64,000 nucleotides of DNA from Ooceraea biroi (lineage: Eukaryota; Arthropoda; Insecta; Hymenoptera; Formicidae). The translations under genes and the position numbers were made by a program. Below the pieces are notes generated by a model. That model saw only the letters and a list, made by a program, of their open reading frames with translations. It made no database searches and was not told the DNA's origin. The stretch spans positions 16,006,663 through 16,070,662 of the forward strand of contig NC_039509.1 in the NCBI RefSeq assembly GCF_003672135.1. Reading direction: 5' to 3'. Below are positions 12,988-24,000 of this stretch, in pieces; position 1 is the stretch's first letter; every line of letters begins with the position of its first letter.

Positions 12988-15006
12988 AAGTATCTCAGGA
13001 TCGTCAGAGTGAGTGAATTGTCCTTAAGAATCCACGAGAGTTCCTCAGTCATGATGACGATCGGTTCCTCGATGGTGCTCGCGGCGAACTCCTGGTACGC
13101 GAAGCTAACTCGATTGAGCCGCGCGTTATCAAGCGTACAGATTAGAATCGGCTCTGTCGCGAGCGACGATCGTCACACTTGCGCCGAGAGAAAGTCGGCG
13201 TGCGCGCGAGCTTTTTGCCACGCTCGAGGCCTCGATCTGTGCTCGATTCTCTCGATGGCTGGTTGTCGCGATCGGCCATCAAGGCGAAGGAAGGAAAAAA
13301 GCGTCGATGCTCGGTTATGGCGCACCTTACGAAAGTGAGAATGAAGAAAACCGTAGACTTCGCAGCTTCGAACCGAGTTTCGCATCTAGTCGCGCTATAT
13401 CGCGAATGTCGCTTTAAATCGTAGACAATCGCGTCTGCTTGTATTTGAAATTGCAATGCCGGCGTACGATCGCATACGATTGTGCGTATCGGCGAGATCG
13501 AGCGTGGCCGATCGTGACATGAAGGGAATGAGGAAAAGAGAAAGAGTGAGAAAGAGAGCGGGAGGGAGAGGGGGAATCGGAGAAACCGGTAATTTACGTT
13601 CACCGAGCGATTGCCGCAACGTTGAACACCTGTATGTATACAAACTGTACGTGAGCCGATCTGTCGGGCTCATTTTTCGATTAGCCTGAATTCGATCGTC
13701 CGGATTTTAATCAGGCAGTAGCTCGATCATCAAACATTCAGAGAGAACGTGAAAGAGATAGATATCGCAAATGCGCGATGTTTCTCCAGTTCTGAATAAC
13801 TACAAGTGAAATTTGTATATAATCAGTTAATCCTATCTTGTACCTGAAATCGTTGATCCTTGATCTTTTTCTTTTTAGATTACGTGATAGTTTAATGTTT
13901 GTTACATGCTTCTCGTTGCGATTGTAAATAAGTGTTTCATTGACAATTCATATATATTTATGGCTGATATATAGTCTTTGTTGATCGTGAATATAATAGA
14001 AATAGAATATTTTTCAATAAGAGGATGCGTTCTCCCTTCGTATGTACTTCTCGAATTTCCGTTTCGAGGGTCAGAAAAAGTGGATCAGAGTCGACTTCCG
14101 CTTATTTCGAATCAAAACGACGATTTCCGTTCGTACCATATACTCCCCCTCGCTCTCTCGTTTGCTTCATAATTGACAAACAGCATTTGGAATTACATTA
14201 CTAAAATATTATAAAATTCAGAAAATGAATGTATGACAGAATCTTTTTCAACAAGTATAATATCAATCAAAATAACTTGACAAGGACAGAAAAATTTATA
14301 CAAATTTATTCCATATTTAAAAACAATGTTTCTTGTGAGAAAGAGATGACATGTTTCCTGATTACTAATGTTATTGGAAAAATTATAATTTATATTTATT
14401 AAAACATCATCATGTATTTCGATATATAACGTTGCGTATTTAGACGCGCCAATGCTAATTGCACAAAGACTTTGTGTAGTCACAAGACTTGGGAAATGAT
14501 TTTGTACAGTTAATTAAATCCCATCGAGACGTTTTATATTCAAAGGGGATTTGTCACGCCGCTTATTTTTGTATCTCGTTCGTTGTATAGTGTATGATCT
14601 GCGATTTTCTTGCGTTTCATGTATAGAATTGTGAGCATACTATAGCCGAGTAAGGTGGACTATGTTGTAAAAATGCATCGAGAGCAAGATAATTTAATTC
14701 GCGACAGCGCGATCGAGGACCAATAATGTTTCTTTATTAACTATATTATTTTCGCATATGCTGTTCTCACGATGTAGATATTCTGGAATCCTATAGATAC
14801 AAATCTCATTTCGTGTTCTATCGTTAATTTATTCTCACTCAAATGTCAATAATCTCCGATAGGTAAAGCATCAACAATTTATGAGCGCGCGCTATATCTT
14901 TACTGTGTAATTAAATTTATCGAGGCGAACTTTTTTTACAACCAACAAGGAATTCCAGAATACCATCAGGACCCGATCGCAAAGTCGCATACAGTCGACG
15001 ACCATC

Positions 15007-15087
15007 TACAGGGTGATTCAAATGAGACCGATGTCGCGTATGACAGATTCGAACGGACGGTATCACATTTGTCGATGTCACCCTGTA
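15007..15087. mobile_element. Minimal mariner-like MITE (81 bp with TA duplications)
   Basis: TA-CAGGGTGA at the left mirrors TCACCCTG-TA at the right. A TIR starting CAGGGTG flanked by TA target duplication is typical of Tc1/mariner-derived MITEs. The body is too small to encode anything. Confidence 0.5.
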
Positions 15088-16863
15088 CGAAGGGTCGATC
15101 GCCAAAGAGGTCTTCTAGTCCCTCGTCGGGTAATTCCGAAAGGTCATCCCCCACATGTAACTACTCTTCGATATATTCTGAGATTTTTACCCCCTTCGAA
15201 TATTTGTGAAATGCGGAATGTGCGTCGTCCGCGTCGTGCGCAGTTGCGCGGCGAAAGTCGCGCGTCTTTGTATCTACCTTTGTTGTAATAAAAAGGGACG
15301 AATAATGGCCGTTATATAAAGTGATTGTCGCTAGAAAGCCGGTGGAGCCTTGGCGGCCACCGCGCTGGCATTCCCAGCCCGTTTATCTCTCCTATGATTA
15401 TTTACGCACGTACCTTTTTCATTCCCAAACGCCCACGCGAATCACGATTTTCCTTCTCTCCCGGCGATGCATTCCGGAATCGGAATTCGACGCCGATTAT
15501 CGCGAAATGGACAAAGCATAGTTTACGTTTGTCCCGTCCGAGCGAGCTTGGGTATTTCTGATTCTCAATTTCTGAAATCGAGTTAATTAAAATGATTATA
15601 ATTACGGTAATGAGCAGGCGTGTTACGACTAAAGTCGCCAATTTTCATTGGTAATACATTCGATAATCCCGTTTTCGTTTTCGCTCTCGAGTTTCCTCTG
15701 CGTGCGTGGCACGCGCACGTTCGTGAAAACCGGGCGTTAATTATCCAGTTTTCGCAAGATCGAACAAGCGGAGATTGCGCGCGATTTTACAGTGTTCTCA
15801 CATACGCGAGCAACACCGTGGTTGCGTTTTCCGTGCAGAACGTCAGAAGCATTATGAGTCGCGACTGTTGCACTCTCGGGAAAGTACTTTTGCACGAGAG
15901 CGAACTTCTTGAATTTTGCAAGAAAACAAAACCATGAGCGGAACCAGAGACGCGAAAGGTTCTTCTTGTAAAAACACATACGTTCGGTCGTTCGAGCTCT
16001 CTTTTATGTATCAAAAAATCGGAAATAACAAATTCAGTGTTTGCGAGCGACGTTGCTTCCCAAGTTCGCGACTAGGGTGTGTACTTAAGATCGCGGATGC
16101 ACGCGCGGGTTTACATAACGGCCATCGCTGCACTTTACTCCGATGTTTATTCATTTGATTATTTACGCGCGAACTCGCTCGCGCGTTTATATCGTTGCCC
16201 ACCCATATAACGTACGCGGATAATTTTCATTCCACGCGCTCGCGTAAGAGCGGTAGCCGCTATTCACGATTCACGAGGAAAGCCGATGAAGAGCCCGCGG
16301 TGATCCACTTGCGAATTTTACGGGGCTGGAACTCGTCGGAATTGCCGCGCATCGGCTCGAGGTGGATCGGCGCGGAAATTCTTGTGCGCGCGGTCAGTTT
16401 CTCAAATAAAAGTAAAGATCCACCGTCCCGCTTTTTTTTTCTCAGCGAACGGATTTCCAACGAAAGACATCGAATATATATTACTACGTCTCTCGATTCC
16501 GTTATTGGAGAAGACGCCGCGACGCGAACTTTCACTCATTATAATTCCCCGGCGGTGCTATTTTTAAGTCGAGATATACGCGAACTCTTTTTCGACACCA
16601 ATATAAGTTTCTCATGAAAATTCATCGAAACTATTCTTTTGATTATGCCGGGGGGAACCTGTATAGGCCGCGCGATATAAATCAATTTCAAGGTTCCCAC
16701 GGCGGAAGAGAAGTGTGAGGTGACGTGCCTCTACTAAATTTTTCCTTGATTTCGGCACCGGCGCGAGAGACGACCCGGAAGAAATCCGCAACTCTAATAG
16801 GACTCTAATAGTTGCGGAGTATCGTCTAGAAGTAATCGGCGATCAGAGCGGCATTAAGGCGGC

Positions 16864-17870
16864 GCACAGTGGGCTAAACTCGAAAAAAGCTGGCCAAAAG
16901 TAATAACTCGAAAACATGACGTTTTAGAAAAACATGTTTCAAATAAAAGTTATAGGGTTTTAAATCAGGTATTAGATAATAATACTAGTACGACCTTGAA
17001 TAGCGTTGCCAAGGTCACGCAAAGGTCACCTTGAATTTTTTAAATGGGAACCTCCAGTTTTCATTAGATATTTTTGTAGCTTACCTCAAGAGCTTTTCAG
17101 AACACTATAACAAAGTATTTATCCGTTAAATACTTCGAAGGTATGAAGCTTGAAAGTTACAGTCGCTACCGCGCCGCGTCGTACGTTTCGCGGCATTTAA
17201 AAATTTCACGGTGATCTGTACATGATCTTGACAACACTATCAAGGTCATACTGGTATTGCTATGTAATGCTTCACTTAAAAACTTACAACTTTCATTTCA
17301 AACATTTTTTACCAAAACGCCAAATTGTCGAGTTATTACGACATAAAAATTAAAATGAAACATCCTGTATATAACGCAAAGGTGTGCGTTGGTGTGCACA
17401 ATTCAAACGGAAATACTTAGTTTGAATCCTACACAAGATGATAAAACAAGAATCCCAAACAGCCTTTTACAGCTATTTAAAAAAATGATATTGAACTTTA
17501 CTTCTTTCTTATATTTTAAGAAACCAAAAACTTAGATTAACACAAATTGATGAACAAACATTTTTAATGGTTATAACTGTTTGGGAAAAGTTTCAATTCT
17601 ATTTATAGAGTAAAAAGCAAAATTACTTGCATCCGCATACAAGAATGTAAGCTATAGCCTATACCCATTCATAATCCGTTTTTCGGAACATTAACGCGTT
17701 GCCTCCTATTAATTGTTGATTAATGGGAAGGAAATTTTTCCTACGAAACTCCATTCACATTTTTGAAAATATTGATATCCATGAATCAAAAAAGGTCGAA
17801 ATGCACAGATTTCCAAGAGTTGAAAAAATTCGACTTTTGGCCAGCTTTTTTCGATTCTAGCCCACTGTGC
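16864..17870. mobile_element. Nonautonomous DNA transposon with 37-bp terminal inverted repeats
   Basis: Left end 16864-16900 (starts GCACAGTGGGCTA) and right end 17834-17870 are inverted copies over 37 bases with about 2 mismatches. Flanks read GGCGGC at the left and GGCGGT at the right, a possible 5-6 bp target duplication. The body has no transposase frame. A second, longer inverted repeat sits inside (about 16893-17050 against 17195-17348), giving a foldback structure in the left third. The superfamily is not clear from the termini. Confidence 0.75.
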
Positions 17871-18616
17871 GGCGGTAGCTTCCGGACATATCACGGGCGA
17901 AGTCCGCGTGTGGTGGTATTCGCTTGATGTAACGTATTTGTTGTAATCCACGTGCGTGCACTACGCAGTTACGCGGGCTGGAATCTATACGTAATGCGTA
18001 GGTTCGCGCACGGAAATCGCGCACACCTGCACCTGCACCTGCACGGGGCTTCGCGCCCCATAGGCGTCGCTGATTTCGGCGCTTTAATGCGCGCCGCGGC
18101 GACGACGCGACGTGCAGCTCGTTAATTTCAACAAGCCCACGAAAAAGCCCGCGGGGACAATCGTGCGCGAAATTAGTGCGGCTCGCGCGCAGGCGCGAAG
18201 GGAGACGGTAATGAAACGCGCCTCGTCGCACGGCGCGAGACGGATTTGATTTACGGCCGACGGCCGCGTTGGCGAGGAAACGAAAGGCAGATCACTATCG
18301 ACGCAGAAACGAAAGGCTTCGCGAGGGATTAAAAGAATATGTCGGCCGCGAGCGTGCACGCGCGCGAGGTAACGAAAGGTCAGCGCGCGTCGCGTTTCAA
18401 GTTCGCTCTGCGCGAATGATATCGATGCCGAACCGCCGGGATCGTTGCCAAGATGGACGTTTAAATGTCGATGATTCCGCGGAGAGCGATCGCCGTTTCT
18501 CTTCATCTCATCAGATCAATCACGATGACTCGTGCGCTGGGAGGTCACGACAGGTAATAATATTCTCGGCATAGTCGAACGGAGATGAGAAAAAATTGTT
18601 CGAGTTGCGCTAAGGA

Positions 18617-18656
18617 CAAAAATGTGTCAAGGTGGTCTGACCTTGACACATTTTTG
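18617..18656. repeat. Perfect 17-bp hairpin with nuclear-receptor-like half-sites
   Basis: Arms 18617-18633 and 18640-18656 are exact inverted copies around a 6-base loop. Each arm contains TCAAGGT, the core of FTZ-F1/ERR-type half-sites. It may be the stem of a small element or simply a palindrome. Confidence 0.6.
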
Positions 18657-18905
18657 CGTTCAATCAGCTGGAACAAGCACGCGTTTTTTGAGGGACGAGC
18701 CGTATATCGCCCGGCACTGTATTACTCCGACAATCTTGCTGTAACGAGCGTTTCTCACGAATGACGCGAGGAGGACATTGCAGTCCGGAAACGGTTTCGC
18801 ACGTAATGAGCAGAACGGTCGCGGCATTATTATCAGGGTAAGAAACCGTTTCGGATGCGAGTCGAGGAGACGCAGCGACACGGCGGTGTTTTTCTCGTGA
18901 GAGAA

Positions 18906-19046
18906 GTACACTGAGGTGCATAAACGACTTGCTTCTTCGGTGTAAATGGTGTAGATAAGCGCGCCATCTGCGTGGTCGAATGTGTGCTTCGCTTATCTAC
19001 ACCTGCCTACACCGAAAAAGGAAGTCATTTATGCGCCTCAGTGTAC
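18906..19046. repeat. Large imperfect hairpin, 56-57 bp arms
   Basis: Arms 18906-18961 and 18990-19046 pair with roughly ten mismatches or small gaps around a 28-base loop. Both ends start GTACACTGAGG, so a MITE is likely; a long pre-miRNA-like hairpin is the alternative. Confidence 0.6.
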
Positions 19047-20479
19047 TCCGATTCTCAACGGTCCACGCCATTGCGTCAAACTCGACAGGCGATTGGCCAT
19101 TGCTCGTGAAACACGGAGGAGTCATCGATCGAATGTTCTTCAGCGGATCCGATTTTAACAGATCGCACCGCGCCGTAGCGCGTTTATGTCGCGAGCCCAC
19201 GCTGCTCCGCGCGGTTTTATGTTTGCGGTCCGCGAGAAACGCGGGTAATCGAGTGAGTGGCCTTGATAGCCACTGGTAGCGGCCACGGTAAGCGGTCGCC
19301 GAGAAACAGGCATGCGGCCGAACATCGAGGCGCTCGATCGATCGGCCGATCTACCTAGCCTGAGCCTGATCCAATCAGATCGCTCCTTGCACGGAGTTGC
19401 GGTGGAAGTGCGCGGCGATTCGATCACCGCCTTCGTAGCACGTACTCGGTTTACGTCTCCCCTATAGTTCCTTTCATTTCAAACATGGCGAAAAAGCTCC
19501 AAAATTATTTGTTAATAAATGCAATCGTGGCGATTAAAAATCTGCCTCGGTAATTGTTCGTTAAAAAATTCAGGAGTATTGTAACGTTGGCTGTGCCCGA
19601 GGTTCATCAATGTTCAGACGCTCGTTAGAACCTTGGACTGAATGTGAAGGACGAGCACACGACAAACATGAATTTATACATAAAATGAAAGCAAAGCCGC
19701 TCCTGCAGCCGCATTCATGATCGGGGCTCTTCAGATGCGATCATGTCCACGACATCTGTCGCAGCGCTCTCCGATATCTCGATAACATCGTTCAGCAGAG
19801 CTTAGGAACGAGCATGCCGTGCCATCTGCGGCTGCCAGTGCAACTTCAACGTACTTCGTTCTCGGGGCAACTTATCCTGCGAATATCGCAGCTTATCAAA
19901 TAAACTTTTTGCACTTTTCTTAAGAAAAAGCAATGCATACGTGATAATTTTACGACACAAGTTTCAAATAAGAAATATATATATATAAATAAATAAAGAT
20001 TATTTAACCACGTACGCAAAAATGTCGAAATGTCATACGATACGCGCACTCTGCACTGTCATCAACAGGCGGGACAAAACACTTTTTTCTGATCTTTTTT
20101 CTCCTCTCTATATATTTTAACTACTAGTCATAAGAACCAACTAGCAATTTATTTATATAATTTATATGACGTAATCTGCTACTTGTGGTTATAGATTTGT
20201 CGCCCGGTGGGCGACAATCTTTATTCTATTAGGTTATTGCGCCTTACTAAATTTATAAGCTACCATTATGGATCCTGCGGATTGTTTTTTCTGATCCGAG
20301 AACGCAAAACGCACGGAAGTTGCGGGATCGATCTCATGAATTGCCAAAAAAGGAATCTAACCGAAAACGTTGCAACCTTTGACTATATAGTCTTTCTTAT
20401 TCTTTCTTATTCTACAACTGTTATCAGGCGCGCGCAACTTCAATGGCCCCATTGAGCGCTCCCGCGCGTCATCATTCAT

Positions 20480-20940
20480 CACCTGCGAGTTCGTCGAGCG
20501 AGTGGGAAGCGCGAAGGCCATTCAAAAAATTCGCTTCGGTAATAGAAAAATATAACAAGGCCCCAACTATGCGTATGTGCGTACACACACACACGCATAT
20601 TATATAGACTAGTTGTATTCGCAATTTGCACGACAATATTCGGCGTGATGGCGGGCGTGACTCGTGACAGCGAGAAAAAGAGGGATGCAGAAGGACGAGG
20701 CTCAGGAGAGCGGCGGGAATGGTAATGCGGAATACGGTGCGCGATAGAGATCATGTAAGTTGGATCCGGGCACGCGGTGGAGGCGCTCAGACCCAGGTTA
20801 ACTCTGTCGGCGACGAAGAGCTCTTTCAGTACGCCACGAGACATCTCTCGGTGTGGTTCGCGTGACCGTAGACATCCCCGAGGTACCCCGCCATCCATCC
20901 GTTGACCTTTCCGCCGCGACCGTCAGTGAGCAAGAAGAAG
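20480..20940 (+). promoter_or_regulatory. Putative promoter/5' UTR of the most upstream NAD kinase first exon
   Basis: A relatively GC- and CpG-rich block precedes the ATG at 20941, at the edge of the AT-rich region. There is an in-frame stop shortly upstream of the ATG. No TATA box is obvious. Confidence 0.35.
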
Positions 20941-21047
20941 ATGGATGAAGAGACACTTCAGCTGGCCCAGGAGATAGCCCGTCAGGATGAGAAAGTACCG
21001 AGAAGAAACGCGGTATCCAAGATGCACGACAAGCAGCGGGCCTTCAG
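20941..21047 (+). CDS. NADK: NAD kinase alternative first coding exon A
   Basis: The ATG at 20941 opens 35 codons (MDEETLQLAQEIARQ ... KQRAF) plus AG, followed by a strong GTAAGA donor. AG plus the first G of 34338 gives Arg, producing AFR-RTRSLNAP in frame. An acidic then basic N-terminus is typical of the variable leader of animal NAD kinases. It could belong to another gene, but strand and phase fit and no other acceptor exon lies between. Confidence 0.6.
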
Positions 21048-24000
21048 GTAAGATCGCTCTTTTATTGATGGATATCGTTAAAATTGCAGTGTAACCTGTA
21101 AGGCGGCTAATTGTAAGTTAAGGAGGTTTTAGGACTTCTATTATATATATATATATTATACATCCTTATCTATTGGTTTGGTTGGAAAATTACTACGAAT
21201 TTTTGTAGCAAAATTCAAACGCAAAAACTCTGTGTTAAGAATTAAATTAATTTTTGCGTTTGCATTCTGCTAAAAACATACCGTACCCTCTTTCCCGTCA
21301 ACCTATAAATATCTTGCTTACGACTTACGCTATATGAACGATGTGAAATGTTAATTAATTTGAAGTGGTAAAGTATCAACGTTGTTAACACGAGTCAAAT
21401 CTATGCGTTGCCCTGTGATATCATCTTCTTGCTGCCGCAAACTTCCGCATATTAAGTTAAATTTAAATTCCGGGAGGGACACGTAACGCGAAAAAAAATA
21501 AAATTCTGCGCGTTAACGAATCGTTTTACTGGCAGTAAAACGACGTAACTTTTCAAACATGCAAAGAGACAAAGCTGATAGGTTTAATTTATTAAGATAA
21601 GATCCAAGGATATTTTCTATCTCAATCTCGAGTGGCCATATGCTAAGCATTAACGATGAGTGCGATGATCAGCATAACTATTCTTCAAAAGGTCGATCCG
21701 GACCTGATGATATGCATATTGCAGCCTCTTAAATACCAAAGTATGAAGCATCGATCGATAGCCGCCGATTATAAATTCTTCCATACAACTTCAACCGTGT
21801 CATATTGATGTCGAACTTGATTATTCACGACGATTGCGCAAAGGCACGTGTTTCACGGGCATTGGGCAGGATTGAGAAAAAAACACACGCGGATGGAAAT
21901 GTATGTCAAGGCCACGAGTGGGCCTTTGGACATTCGCTTCTAACAATGCGTTCCCTTTTGGAGTAATGCTTGCTGATCATCGAATGCGAGAACAAAGATT
22001 TCGATCGTAAGTTCCATGACTTTGTTATAGTCGTAGTTGTTATCGTGCCAATTTTGATCAATTGATACGACTGGTGAAATATCTGTCGGAGAGTTTTAAC
22101 AATGTTTTTTTTCTCTTGAAGCAACGTGCAGTCCGAGTTAACGGTCGATCACTTGAAGACGGTGCAGCCGCGAAGGTAACGCAGTCCATTCTGTGCAATT
22201 TGTAGCTAGCGCCAGCTGGTACAACCCGCTTGAATATTCTTCCTTGCCTGTTGAATATCGTCTCGTCCCTCCTCGTTGGTATTCTCGTGTCCTCGTAGAT
22301 GATGTTCCATAACCGCTTCCTGTAATATTATCTATTTGCACAAACGATACTTAGCGCACACAACTCCGCTGACGTCCTAAACATGAAATTTTTATTAGAC
22401 TTGCAAACTAGTTGATATCGTTTCCATTTAATTTCTTATCGCAGTTTATCGCTATTCATGAGCAAGCAGCAATTTTTCCGAGACAAATAATTTTTCTTTT
22501 TTATTTTCCATTATATAATTATTTTTATTTTCCACGTTATATTAAAATACTCTTTCAAATTTGAAAATATAGAATTCAAAAAATTTTTGTAATTTAAAAC
22601 ATTTATTTGATTATTTGATATTTATTTATTTGATTTTTATTAAAATATATACTATTCAAATTATTTATACAAGAATATTATATGTATCCATGTTGTAATT
22701 ACACGTATGCTGGTTTGATTGAGTAGTATAGTTATGTTCGCACTTGTGTGTGTTGGCATATTATTTTCAATAAAATAAAGACTCTCTGTAAGTTTTGTGT
22801 GTTCGTCCAATTATATTATATATATGTGTCATTTCAACAAGAGTATATGTCTTATAATAACAAGACTGAGATTCGTGTTTAAATATAAGTAAAGAGATCG
22901 CTAAATGCATCTTCTACACTTTCAATTTTCAATATTTGAATCTTATTACGAATTTACATATATTAATAAGTTTTTTCACTGAATTTTATTGCGGATCAAC
23001 GTTAAGATTTCATGACTTATCTTGTTATCTTTAATCAGAAAAAAAATATCACGGATAAGAAAATTATCTTGATTTTTGCAAATAAAAAAGAATAGTCATT
23101 CAATCTCTCTCTCTCTCTCTCTCTTTCTCTCTCAATAGATATGATGTTTTATATCACGTGCGGACTTGACTCTGAACGTGTTATTTGCAAGACAGCAATT
23201 TGTCAACATTGCAGAATAACACATGACACATCGCTGCATAATACAATAGATGATCATATTATCCGCTTCATCAACAAACAGTGCCAGTTTGGCATGCCGA
23301 GTTACACTATCTGTACGTCTCCTGTCTTTTCGATAAATTTTCACGATCAATATCAATGCAACCAATTAGCCGCTATGCTGCATTTAGCACAAGCAGCGTG
23401 CGATCCATCTTTCTTCTTCGATGAGACTGGGTTATCGCGGGGGTTCCTCTTATCATAAGAAACTTTTATTTTCCTTTCTTGTCCGACGATACACCGTGTT
23501 CGTCGAAGAATGAAATTGTTGGCCCTCTTCAGTACACTGGTGCCAAGTATAGTGATGCTACGTGGTAGAAATATCCTTTTCCAAGTGGTGACACGCACAA
23601 GAAATTCTCTCATTCACTCTAGCAGGTATAGTATTTATGATGAACGTGACTTGACTTCTATCACATGTTCATCAGTCACAGATTTATTTCTAAAAATTTG
23701 ATTGACCAACCAAATTTCCTTCTCTTTCCTGTCAACTCCCAATAAAGGGCCAGATTCCATCTATATTTAGGGACACTTACCGAGAAGCCGAGAACTCAGT
23801 ACATGTTACTTTTCGTCTCTGATGAAGTGGACTAAAATGTTCATGAAACATCAGAACCAAAGTAAAAACGCGATTTTAACCCAGAACTGATAGTAGTGAC
23901 AAGTACGACAGATTCAAATTTTTTACATTTATGTGAAGGCAATTTTCTCTCATCAATGTCACTAAACAATTCAGTACTACAACTAATACTAGTTTAATAC

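Larger units (their letters stand above)
12990..20480. other. Intergenic region with inverted-repeat elements, no gene recognised
   Basis: The open frames are shadows in GC-rich DNA, without splice-compatible homologous protein. The stretch contains the mobile elements and hairpins listed separately at 15.0, 16.9-17.9, 18.6 and 18.9 kb. I see nothing else I can name. Confidence 0.5.

Noticed and set aside
23141..23701. Consecutive medium open frames on both strands
   Set aside because: No recognisable protein, no consistent splice sites and AT-rich codon use. At best a decayed transposon.
23815..23860. CTGATGA...GAAAC arrangement suggesting a hammerhead ribozyme
   Set aside because: CTGATG pairs with the CATCAG right after GAAA, so a simple hairpin explains it. 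No stem I or properly placed cleavage triplet could be built.
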